Source: a virus. Taken from it: a stretch of DNA of 24,497 nt. Shown piece by piece: positions 1 to 7,273 of this stretch; positions within the stretch are counted from its first letter, which is position 1, and each line of letters opens with the position of its first letter. Location: IMG/VR virus record IMGVR_UViG_3300035698_007592, positions 1 through 24,497 of that record; one strand, written 5' to 3'. Below the pieces are notes generated by a model. That model was not told the origin of the DNA, did not search any database, and worked only from the letters and a program-made list of their open reading frames with translations. A program made the translations under genes and the position numbers.

Positions 1-586
1 CGACCTGGCCGTCACCGGATTCATCGGAACCCGTTGCGCTGGAGACGTAGATGAGGACGTCGGCAATCAGCACGGGGCTAACCTCACCAAAACCACGCCA
101 GATCGTACCGTCGAAGGTACGGCGGCAGCTGTAGGTGGTGTTGTAATATGACTGAGAAACTACAGGAGAGCCTGTGCCGTCACCGTTGGTATCAAGGTTG
201 CGGGCGATTAGGTTAGCGAATGCCAATGCATTCGTAGCAAACGTTCCTAGCAGCTGAGTACTGTTGCCTAGGTTGACCCAATCAGAACCATCCCAAGTGA
301 TCTCTTCATACTTGTAGAAGATACCACCAGTGTTAGTCTTGGTGGGGTCATTATCAGTGACGTCTACAAGGACAGTATAAGTATCCCCTTGGTTCACAGC
401 AGCGAGAGTCGGAAATTCACCAGCGTTTGAAATCCCACCGATGAAGTCCATAGGACCACTTAGGCCCAGCTGTGCAGCAGTAACCACGTGAGGATTAGCT
501 AGGTCTGCTTCGTGAGCAGCAAGCCCAGAGGCTAGGGCAAAAGGTCCTAGTACCCCATGCTCTTTTATATGTTTAACAATATCCAT
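1..586 (-). CDS. Tail fibre or tail spike protein, N-terminal part (runs off left edge)
   Basis: The ATG at 586 follows a GGAGT ribosome binding site placed just after the TAA of the upstream gene. About 195 codons are open to the window edge with no stop. The N-terminal part contains HEADLANPHVVTAAQLGLSG, the NPH.VT..Q.GL signature common in phage fibre head domains. A small beta-rich segment follows (GDTYTVLVDV, then EITWDGSDWVNLG), like the particle-contact modules of tail fibres. The last visible residues, IYVSSATGSDESGDGQV, resemble the opening strand of right-handed parallel beta-helix domains (YVspsGsDsndG), as in spike proteins that bind or cleave surface glycans. The role in host attachment is inferred from these motifs. 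GC content climbs from about 37% at the gene start to about 62% at the edge, suggesting a more recently acquired distal domain. Confidence 0.7.
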   Translation of the reverse strand, partial: MDIVKHIKEHGVLGPFALASGLAAHEADLANPHVVTAAQLGLSGPMDFIGGISNAGEFPTLAAVNQGDTYTVLVDVTDNDPTKTNTGGIFYKYEEITWDGSDWVNLGNSTQLLGTFATNALAFANLIARNLDTNGDGTGSPVVSQSYYNTTYSCRRTFDGTIWRGFGEVSPVLIADVLIYVSSATGSDESGDGQV

Positions 587-595
587 GGTTACTCC

Positions 596-970
596 TTAGA
601 CTGTGTCGCCTACATCTGGTAAGTCTTCCATATCAACAGTAACTGTCACACCAGAAGCTATGAAAGTGAACCAATCAAAATCAGTAGTATCGGCAGTAGC
701 CCAGCTACCCAGCATCTCTATCTCTGCAACGAGTCTTGCGCCACCCAGATAAAACATCTCTGATTTTGTTTGTCTGCCATTGCTACTGTGGAAGATCCAA
801 TCTCCAAAGTTTAGAGATAGCTGATCGTCCGCTACCTGTCCACGTCTTACTAGACTGTAAATATTCTTCCTTTCAACACGCCCTGACATTGTCACTGTGT
901 CAATTCGGAGAACTTCCCCAGCCGCATTCTTAAGGATTCTATCAACTGTTGCCCATTCTGTGCCTGACAT
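596..970 (-). CDS. Unknown small virion-region protein (124 aa)
   Basis: I do not recognise this gene. The ATG at 970 has a perfect ribosome binding site (AGGAGG, five bases upstream) that overlaps the TAG stop of the preceding gene. The product is a soluble, probably beta-rich protein with no signal peptide or membrane segment. It has alternating hydrophobic stretches (VLRIDTVTMSGRV, GARLVAEIEML) and an acidic C-terminus (DMEDLPDVGDTV). It sits between an Ig-like protein and a tail fibre, which suggests an accessory virion or fibre-associated role (inference). It is in the same frame as the upstream gene with only the TAG between them, so readthrough would append it to the Ig-like protein. 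It ends in TAA. Confidence 0.6.
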   Translation of the reverse strand: MSGTEWATVDRILKNAAGEVLRIDTVTMSGRVERKNIYSLVRRGQVADDQLSLNFGDWIFHSSNGRQTKSEMFYLGGARLVAEIEMLGSWATADTTDFDWFTFIASGVTVTVDMEDLPDVGDTV

Positions 971-979
971 GTTGTCCTC

Positions 980-2062
980 CTAAATAGTAATTGTTAGTAC
1001 ATTGCCACTGACCGATAAGGCTTTAGCAATTTCTCCAGGACCTTGGTTATCATTACCATCATAGTCACCTAATACATGGTTAGCATATAGTCTGACAGTG
1101 TCCTGTGTAATAGTTGTTGCATCAATATCTTGTGTAAACAAGATTCTAATTTCTTTCCGCTCAAGCGGAACGTCGATGTCCCTGTGTGTAGGACTGATTT
1201 CTGACACTGCAAATGGTGCAGAGATATAAGGAGGGACAGGCAATGCTGGCTCTCCAGTAGGGGAAGTAGAAGTAGTAGAGGGTACAGTCTCAATTGAACC
1301 TGTGCCCGTAGTAAAACTCCAGGTGGATATATCTGCCATGACAACAGCAGGAGTGACGTTAATAGTGAATGTATCTCCCGCGCGGAAGTCAGTACCTGTG
1401 AAGTAGAAGCTTATACCATCTTCAAAAGGTCTCTCTTGTTCAGAGCAGATACCTGTATGCACAATCCCTGGTGTACCAGACCAATGCCACTCGTAAGTAG
1501 CTACCCCTTGACCACCTGTTGCTGTAACAGCTACTACAATAGATTTACTTGTACCACCAGTATAACTACCTGTTGTAAAAAGAGTCCCATCACCTAAGTT
1601 AGTACCAAGCTGTGGGTCCCATACTGTTCGTGATCTAACACCTCTTAATGATGTGCTGGTAGACTCTCTACCAGCAATAAACACTGTGTACTCTATTGTG
1701 GCTGCTAGGATGTCATTGGGTGTAAAGATAGCTCGGTTTCTATATCCACCTACACCAGAGTAAGAAGGGGCAGATACAGCAGTACCATTAGCATCAATCT
1801 TTTCAATAGACCAAGTACCTTGAACAATGCCAGTATAGCCAGGACTCTCAAGTAATTCTTCTGGTTCAGGCATGAGAAGCTTGTTCCACCTGATCTGGTC
1901 TGGGCCAGTCCACAAGGTATGATCAGGGCCTACTACAAAGAAGGCTCCTTCTAACTTCTCTACATCTATCTCTTGGTCGAAGATTGCCCAGACAGTTGTG
2001 CCTAAAACAGCACCAGTAGCACCATCACTTGGAAAGACACTTTGGATTACTGGTGCTGCCAC
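980..2062 (-). CDS. Virion protein with two Big_5 (SbsA-type) Ig-like domains
   Basis: The start is a GTG at 2062, preceded by GGAGGATAATA, whose TAA is the stop of the upstream gene. The N-terminus (PVIQSVFPSDGATGAVLGTT, then VWAIFDQEID) matches the opening of Big_5/SbsA-type Ig-like domains: P.I....P.dGA.gv......i...F...id. A second copy begins near residue 286 (FAVSEISPTHRDIDVPLERK, then IRILFTQDID) and runs to the end. The middle is beta-rich and glycine/threonine-rich, without a recognised domain. Such domains commonly decorate phage capsids or tails and mediate weak surface binding; that role is inferred here. The second Ig-like domain stops earlier than usual, at LTITI, followed by TAG; the frame stays open into the next gene, which makes readthrough worth considering. 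Confidence 0.72.
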   Translation of the reverse strand: MAAPVIQSVFPSDGATGAVLGTTVWAIFDQEIDVEKLEGAFFVVGPDHTLWTGPDQIRWNKLLMPEPEELLESPGYTGIVQGTWSIEKIDANGTAVSAPSYSGVGGYRNRAIFTPNDILAATIEYTVFIAGRESTSTSLRGVRSRTVWDPQLGTNLGDGTLFTTGSYTGGTSKSIVVAVTATGGQGVATYEWHWSGTPGIVHTGICSEQERPFEDGISFYFTGTDFRAGDTFTINVTPAVVMADISTWSFTTGTGSIETVPSTTSTSPTGEPALPVPPYISAPFAVSEISPTHRDIDVPLERKEIRILFTQDIDATTITQDTVRLYANHVLGDYDGNDNQGPGEIAKALSVSGNVLTITI

Positions 2063-2064
2063 TA

Positions 2065-2382
2065 TTATCCTCCAAGACCTACCCAGGCCATTAGTCTAGT
2101 AAACCAACCCTTCTTCTCACACTCAGCTGATTCTTCTGCTACTGCCTCTGCTGCGCTTTCAGCCTTGAGTGCTTCAATCTCTTCATCGGATGGTAAGAGT
2201 TTATTACCATATATAATTTCAATAACTTCCCCATCTTCCTCTTCTACTTGTGCAGAGAAGCCGTTTGTATGCCCGCCAGCACCATACCCATATCCACGTC
2301 TATCATCACGTTTCTTATTAAGTTCGATAGGAGTAAAGATACATTCTTGTTGTCCAAATCCTACTGGTTGTTTATCAGTCAC
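2065..2382 (-). CDS. Unknown small acidic protein (105 aa)
   Basis: I do not recognise this gene. The likely start is GTG at 2382, with AAGGA about ten bases upstream. It is the first gene after the terminator that follows the capsid gene, and it lies just downstream of a TATAAT box. The protein has a basic, glycine/tyrosine-rich first third (KKRDDRRGYGYGAGG), a strongly acidic Glu/Ala-rich helix-forming stretch around residues 66-90, and a short amphipathic C-terminus (WFTRLMAWVGLGG) that could pack against a membrane or a protein surface. It ends in TAA; the next gene's GTG begins two bases after that stop. A structural accessory or head-fibre role is only a guess from position. Confidence 0.6.
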   Translation of the reverse strand: MTDKQPVGFGQQECIFTPIELNKKRDDRRGYGYGAGGHTNGFSAQVEEEDGEVIEIIYGNKLLPSDEEIEALKAESAAEAVAEESAECEKKGWFTRLMAWVGLGG

Positions 2383-2398
2383 AATAACAGTCCTTTCT

Positions 2399-2404
2399 AT
2401 TATA
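2399..2404 (-). promoter_or_regulatory. Candidate promoter -10 box after the capsid terminator
   Basis: On the minus strand a perfect TATAAT lies immediately beyond the T-tract of the terminator and 17 bases before the GTG of the 105-residue gene. A -35 element is poor (about three of six matches to TTGACA) and falls inside the terminator stem. Restarting transcription after a terminator would let the downstream accessory genes be set apart from capsid expression. This rests on one box and its placement. Confidence 0.35.
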
Positions 2405-2410
2405 GGGAGA

Positions 2411-2450
2411 AGTAAAAACGGGGTAAGGGTACATAACCCTTACCCCGTGA
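2411..2450 (-). terminator. Rho-independent terminator after the major capsid gene
   Basis: A perfect 13-bp inverted repeat (ACGGGGTAAGGGT at 2418-2430 and its complement at 2436-2448) encloses a five-base loop. On the minus strand the stem is followed by TTTTT (2418-2414). This is a textbook intrinsic terminator lying about 40 bases after the capsid stop codon. It would end or attenuate the long late transcript. Confidence 0.93.
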
Positions 2451-2488
2451 TTATAGCTCACTAGGAGCTACTCGCACAACCTTGTAGC

Positions 2489-3721
2489 CTAGACTACTGG
2501 ATTTGTTGAGCTGATAGTACTAATAGAACCGCTAACTGGGATTGTGGTCTGAGCTGGCAGTACAATCTCGTTAGGTACGACGTGGATGTTCTTAGCTACT
2601 GCGATGGCCTGGCCTTCACTGTAGACACCAATGGTGTAACGTTCACGAAGCTTGATCTTACGGACATCAACCTTAGGATCACTCCACTCTTCGGTCATTA
2701 GAGGCCCATCTACGATAAGACCTCCAAGCTCGCCCTGAGCGAACATAATAACGTCAGTTAGCATGGTCTCAGGATCGAATGGGATGAATGGGCTGACATG
2801 GATAGTCATGGGCCATGGCCAATAACTAGGAGTATTAGGAGCACTATTCATAGTCTGATCGTAACCAGTCAATGCAGTTGCAGCCTCTCCAGCTGGGTTG
2901 CCACCAGGAACAGCATTTCTACCATTGCCTTGACCAAGCTTACCCTGTCCACCATTAGACCAAGGAGTTTGCTTGTTGACATTACCCTGCCAACCGTAGA
3001 AGAAGGTGCCTCCACCAGCAGACAGCGCAAACTGTCGCATAGTAGCATCCTGTACCCACATTAACCAGGTAAGTGGGTGCATCAGTAAACCATTTGGTAC
3101 GTATCCGTTCAGTAACACTTGCGCGTACATCTCGAATAGGTCGTCCATGATCATTGAGCCATTAGCAGCACCGACCAGGTCTCTACCATGAGTAACACCC
3201 TTGGCAGTTGTAGTAGGATTCAAGTTATCGAATACTGGAGTTCCAAGAGATAGAAGATGCTTGAAAATCTTCCATTCCTTGTGACGTGCCATAGCCTTAC
3301 CAGCTTCACGCATCCAGATGTTCATTAGGTTCCAGTTAGAATAGCGAATCATTTCCTCAGTAAACCCGAAAGCAAGACCGCTCTTGCCCATCTGAGCTGT
3401 TACGGTGCTTCCACCGATCTGAGGCTGGACCTCTGGGTACTCTTCGCCTTCTGCGATGTCCTCAGCAACCATTGCTCCAATGGCTGGGAAAACAATCTGC
3501 TGACCATATTCATAGTCAAGCTGCTCTAGGAGATTAGTACCTACTAGTAATGGTTCCTGGCTTTCCTTGATTACCTGTACGATAACCTTTGGTAGTAAGG
3601 GACCAGCGTTACTAGTATTTAGGACATCCTTGAATTGCTAGAAGTCACCAGATACTGGGTCATGTCCGCCGTTAGCGAAGACTCCATGGAGATGGTCAGT
3701 GTCGTTGAATTGAATACTCAT
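2489..3721 (-). CDS. Major capsid protein with an in-frame amber codon at position 28
   Basis: The gene starts at ATG 3721, seven bases after a perfect TAAGGAGG, and its frame is open to the TAG at 2489 except for one TAG at codon 28. Read through, it encodes 410 residues. Conserved HK97-fold capsid features lie after the amber codon: EPLLVGTNLLEQLDYEYGQQ, then IVFPAIGAM, the acidic DIAEGEEYPEV, and near the C-terminus RERYTIGVYSEGQAIAVAKN. The first ATG after the amber is residue 84 (3472), with GGAG only two bases away, and starting there would remove part of the conserved region. The gene follows the protease-scaffold and a 420-residue structural gene and is followed by a strong terminator. 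Expression must involve amber readthrough or suppression, unless the base is a variant or error (CAG, Gln, would repair it). Confidence 0.85.
3638..3640 (-). other. In-frame amber codon (UAG) inside the capsid gene
   Basis: Reading from ATG 3721, codon 28 is TAG, in the context GAC TTC TAG CAA TTC AAG. A C after the stop is a weak termination context in bacteria, and UAG CAA UUC closely resembles the leaky viral UAG CAA UUA (CARYYA) readthrough signal known from tobamoviruses. No ATG, GTG or TTG in frame follows for 55 codons. Confidence 0.85.
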
Positions 3722-3728
3722 CTCTATA

Positions 3729-3736
3729 CCTCCTTA
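3729..3736 (-). promoter_or_regulatory. Ribosome binding site of the capsid gene
   Basis: TAAGGAGG lies seven bases before the ATG at 3721 and overlaps the TAA of the upstream gene. It is the reason for placing the capsid start at 3721, upstream of the amber codon, and not at the internal ATG at 3472. Confidence 0.85.
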
Positions 3737-4996
3737 TCGGCTGATTAGGTTAATGACTACTTCTTTATCAGAAGCGCCAGCGTATGTGATGTTATCTGGG
3801 AGACCAGCAGAGGCTGTACCAGGCATCTGGTCTAGGACACCGAAGTTATCCCAGGCAGTCTTTACCCGATCCAAATAGTCACGTGGGTGGTAGACGGCAG
3901 TCAGAGCCTGTCCCATAACATCCTGGATGCTTGTGCTAACAGAAACTGCGAAGTTTGAGTCAGCGTCACACTCTAGGAATGAGCCAGGTTTAATGTCGCC
4001 AACAGCAGAGATATAGTCACTTACAGTTGCAGGGGCTCCACTGTAATGGAATACAGTAATTGCTGTACCGTTTACGATTGCTGGAACAGTTGCCCCACCA
4101 TTTACATAAAAGAAGAATACTCCAGCGTCGTAGTCTACATAGTAGTCTCCAGCTGTAGTAAGTGCATCTGGTCCACTACGCTTACGTACTAGTAAGCCAG
4201 CGTTGTCTGCTGACATCGGTGTCTGGTCTGTATTACGAGCCAATGGCTGGTTAGTACAAGCATAAGCGATGAAGTTAGTACCAGTTAGTGCGCTATAGCG
4301 TGTTGCAGCAATAGCGTTTGCAGCACTAAATAAGTTCCCACTACCGAAGACTAGAGTTGCTCCAGTAAGAGCAGCACCCATACCAGCTAGAGTCTGTGTG
4401 ACAGGAACGTGAGGCAGACGGATTGCGTAGTCACAAAGGACAGCAACCTTGTGCTGCATGTAAAAGTTGTGGAATTTTGCGTCAATAGTAAAGTTTCTAC
4501 GACTTAATGCATCACTGTCAGTATTGTAGAATGCCCATGCATACATACAATGTGCAGCCAAACCAATTGGCTTAGAGATGAAAGCATCACAATCTTCAGC
4601 ACTTTCAATCAGGCCACGTAGTCTAAGAGCAGCAGTTACCTGAGTCTTTGAGTAAGATGTTGCGGCAGTTACGACTGTACCAGTGGTAAGGTCGATAATA
4701 AGCTCTGTAACATCTGTAGCTGTATAAGTTAAGATTGTATCTCCACCAGCCGCTGCGGCCCATTCTACTTTAAGGCCAGCTGGGACAATCGCCTCGTCAC
4801 GAGTCAGAGCTACGATCTTTCCAGCCATTACGGTAATGTATACCTCGTAATGCTTATCGTAGTAAACAACTGGCAGCCAGCCAGCTGGTGCACCGTGAAG
4901 GTGAGGGCGAATGCCTTCGCTGTGCTCAAAGTTAGGAACTAAGTTCCCTACATGATCCCAACGACGACTAGAGGTGCTGTATGGGTTAAGAGCCAT
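3734..4996 (-). CDS. Virion structural protein between scaffold and capsid genes (420 aa)
   Basis: The ATG at 4996 follows AGGAGG by nine bases. The product is a beta-rich, alanine/threonine-rich soluble protein with no signal peptide or membrane helix. Its N-terminus (MALNPYSTSSRRWDHVGNLV) precedes a section with GKIVALTRDEAIVPAGLKVE, and its C-terminus reads MPGTASAGLPDNITYAGASD, ending NLISR. The conserved-looking termini, the length and the position directly before the capsid gene suggest an abundant head protein such as a decoration or auxiliary capsid protein. I cannot name a family, so this remains inference. It ends in TAA, which is embedded in the capsid gene's ribosome binding site, so translation of the two is probably coupled. 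It shares its frame with the protease gene upstream, separated by two TAG codons. Confidence 0.75.
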   Translation of the reverse strand: MALNPYSTSSRRWDHVGNLVPNFEHSEGIRPHLHGAPAGWLPVVYYDKHYEVYITVMAGKIVALTRDEAIVPAGLKVEWAAAAGGDTILTYTATDVTELIIDLTTGTVVTAATSYSKTQVTAALRLRGLIESAEDCDAFISKPIGLAAHCMYAWAFYNTDSDALSRRNFTIDAKFHNFYMQHKVAVLCDYAIRLPHVPVTQTLAGMGAALTGATLVFGSGNLFSAANAIAATRYSALTGTNFIAYACTNQPLARNTDQTPMSADNAGLLVRKRSGPDALTTAGDYYVDYDAGVFFFYVNGGATVPAIVNGTAITVFHYSGAPATVSDYISAVGDIKPGSFLECDADSNFAVSVSTSIQDVMGQALTAVYHPRDYLDRVKTAWDNFGVLDQMPGTASAGLPDNITYAGASDKEVVINLISR

Positions 4997-5017
4997 GAAA
5001 CACTACCTCCTAAAGGT

Positions 5018-7264
5018 CTATTCATCTCCAACGAGATGCGTGTTAATGTCAAAGTCGCTTGGGATAATGTTAAGACCTTTCATCTTATCAATATACTTAG
5101 CTGCTTCGACCTGACTATCAGTGAATAATTCCTGATATCTAGTTACAACTTTCGGAATCCAATCATCATCAAAACTATTGCTTACAGAGTTTTCCTCTAC
5201 AACAGGTTGTGTTGGATCATCTAATGGGTCAGGTAATTTGTTTGAATTGCTTGACTCGACACTAATACTATCAAAGTTAGTTGTACCACGCAACTCGATA
5301 TACTCATTTTTTAACTCAGAAGTGGTTCTATCTGCAATTTCGTTACGAATATCTTCGAATTTTTCCTCAGTACCATTCAGTTTACGCATAGAAGCTACCC
5401 CATCGGTCAAGGCGTCTTTATGGTCTTTAAATGCAGTACCAAGTTGCTTGATAAGAGACTCTACCTCATCCTTTGATGTCTGAAGCTCTGAACGAGTAGC
5501 TTCTAGAGTCTTGTCCAAATCGTCACACTGTGTATGCAGAGAAATCATTTTTCCCTCATTATCAGAACAATTCTTGCAGTTTACTGGAGGGAGAATTTCT
5601 CTCTCAGTAATTGCATCTTCAACAGCCTGATAGATAGCAACTAGTTCTGTTCTATCCATGTCAGCTACAGAAAGTGTGAAAGATTCTAGGATGCTCTTAT
5701 CGTTTAGAATAACTTCCTTCTTCCTAGAGTCACAGCCAATAGCACGTCCCTTGCGGTCGATACGTGCCAGGATGTCATTCTTGGCATCAGAGTCTTCACA
5801 ATCTGCTAATACTCTACGAGCTGCAGTTACATGAGCAGCATCGGTCACAGGGAATGTTCCGTGTGGTCCACAGAAAGTACCCTTTGATAGCTCAGAGATT
5901 CCTGCCTCATCTAGCTTTGAGTCTTCAAGGTTGACTACGATAGTCTCGGATGTTGCCAGATCTACCTGGGTATATTCGATTTTCTCTGTAATCATAGTGT
6001 CAATCTCAGAAGTAATAGCACTGTATACCAATGCTGCTTCATCCTTATTGATATCTTCATTCTTAGAGACCTTAGCCAAGACATCTTCTAATGTGATGGT
6101 ATCCTCTACAACAGGAGCTGTTACTGGTGGGTCCACTACTACAGGAGGTACCACTACTGGCTCCTCTTTAGGTGGGGTTGAATCCTCGACAGTAATGCCA
6201 AGCGCTTCAATTAGCACCTTAGCAGATAGATCCTCTGGCACATTGTCTAAGAACTCAGTAAGAGTCTCATCCGTAGTACTATCAGTAATCTTATCAATTG
6301 TGTCGAGGGCGTCTTCTGGGGTAAGTTCTTTTAACTTAACCAGCATTTCATCACGTGTCATTGTGTGACCTCCCTCTGGGTCGAAATTGTCATTGAATTT
6401 GACGTTTACCATAAGTTCATAAGGTTCATAAGAATCAGATGCAGTAGCAGTGAACTGAGTGTTCTTCGCTGCGACATCTCCTTCTAGTGAAAGCACAATA
6501 GCCTCGTCATCGGCAGGCTTGTGTGCGACAGAGATTTCATCGTAGGCCATGTCTCCTGCTACCAGGAACATCTTTTGTTTCTCGCCGTCTTCATCCTTGT
6601 ACCACTTACCTGGCCTGTGGTCACAGGGTTCGCCAAGGTCTGCCCAATCTTCTCTACAGATAGAACAAACAGCCTTGTTGGACGAGAATGATGTGGAGAC
6701 GGTTTGATAACGGCCATCCATAAACTTCTTAATAGAATCTTCATTAGTAATACGCATAAGCGCACGGATGTAACCCATGCCCTGGAACTTAGGGTCATAG
6801 AGAGAGCCACTCTCCATAAGGGTCTTTACAACATCCAGATACTGATAGTAGTACTGATCTGGCCGCACCATATTAGCATCTTGAACACAGTCGGCAATAG
6901 GACTATTCAGATAGTTGTTTGACAGATCAATGTACTCTGCACCATGTACACGACCAATTGGGTCAGCATTAGGATCAAACTTATTATGGTTGATGAATAC
7001 TGGTCTTGGATATGTAGCAGTACCACCGTCTTCTCTACTTAATAGAGTAGGAGCACCTTCTCTCATCTTAGTAGGTAAGTACAGTGTATTGTTCTTAGTA
7101 ATGCGCGCAGAGTGTGTAGCAGCGACAACTACGTCAAGATGTTGCGTCCCATTAATCAGGGCATCTGTCATCTTGAACTTTGCTTTCCTGCTCAAGTCCG
7201 TTACTGACTTAGGAGCATGGAAGTCTATGTCGTCTACAAAGTGGGCTATGATGTGTTTTGGCAT
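5018..7264 (-). CDS. Prohead protease fused to scaffold-like region (748 aa)
   Basis: The ATG at 7264 follows GGAG by seven bases. Residues about 40-260 look like a phage prohead protease of the HK97/S78-like kind: VVVAATHSARITKNN, then PVFINHNK (candidate catalytic His93), DPIGRVHGAEY, YQTVSTSFSS (candidate nucleophile Ser190 or Ser192) and ISVAHKPADDEA. A CSIC...EPCDH cluster (Cys200, Cys203, Cys214, His216) could bind zinc. A proline/valine-rich linker (363-385) follows. Next is a compact FCGPHGTFPVTDAAHVTAAR module (about 464-511) of a type seen in phage protease/scaffold proteins, then a CKNC pair and a likely coiled coil at about 570-660, typical of scaffolds. The scaffold part would direct capsid assembly, then be digested. 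Assignment of the catalytic residues is inference. It ends in TAG. Confidence 0.83.
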   Translation of the reverse strand: MPKHIIAHFVDDIDFHAPKSVTDLSRKAKFKMTDALINGTQHLDVVVAATHSARITKNNTLYLPTKMREGAPTLLSREDGGTATYPRPVFINHNKFDPNADPIGRVHGAEYIDLSNNYLNSPIADCVQDANMVRPDQYYYQYLDVVKTLMESGSLYDPKFQGMGYIRALMRITNEDSIKKFMDGRYQTVSTSFSSNKAVCSICREDWADLGEPCDHRPGKWYKDEDGEKQKMFLVAGDMAYDEISVAHKPADDEAIVLSLEGDVAAKNTQFTATASDSYEPYELMVNVKFNDNFDPEGGHTMTRDEMLVKLKELTPEDALDTIDKITDSTTDETLTEFLDNVPEDLSAKVLIEALGITVEDSTPPKEEPVVVPPVVVDPPVTAPVVEDTITLEDVLAKVSKNEDINKDEAALVYSAITSEIDTMITEKIEYTQVDLATSETIVVNLEDSKLDEAGISELSKGTFCGPHGTFPVTDAAHVTAARRVLADCEDSDAKNDILARIDRKGRAIGCDSRKKEVILNDKSILESFTLSVADMDRTELVAIYQAVEDAITEREILPPVNCKNCSDNEGKMISLHTQCDDLDKTLEATRSELQTSKDEVESLIKQLGTAFKDHKDALTDGVASMRKLNGTEEKFEDIRNEIADRTTSELKNEYIELRGTTNFDSISVESSNSNKLPDPLDDPTQPVVEENSVSNSFDDDWIPKVVTRYQELFTDSQVEAAKYIDKMKGLNIIPSDFDINTHLVGDE

Positions 7265-7273
7265 ATCTATCTC

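Noticed and set aside
2042-2464. 140-codon open frame on the plus strand
   Set aside because: It runs antisense through a supported gene and the terminator stem; serine-rich and without motifs.
2450-2500. Capsid C-terminus continuing in another frame (GYKVVRVAPSEL, then TAA just before the terminator)
   Set aside because: The alternative frame looks protein-like, but it covers only about 15 codons, no slippery heptamer precedes it, and the annotated end (NPVV) is a plausible capsid terminus.
2489-3721. Genome-wide reassignment of TAG to glutamine (genetic code 15)
   Set aside because: TAG closes five genes here (980, 2489, 5018, 7274, 18269), and the long frames of 1235, 1196, 806 and 748 codons contain no internal TAG. 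A recoded phage should show TAG scattered through late genes. Only the capsid gene does, so local readthrough, a variant or an error fits better.
5931-6368. 145-codon open frame on the plus strand
   Set aside because: It is antisense to the protease-scaffold gene, is serine/threonine-rich as antisense frames often are, and has no supporting ribosome binding site or motif.
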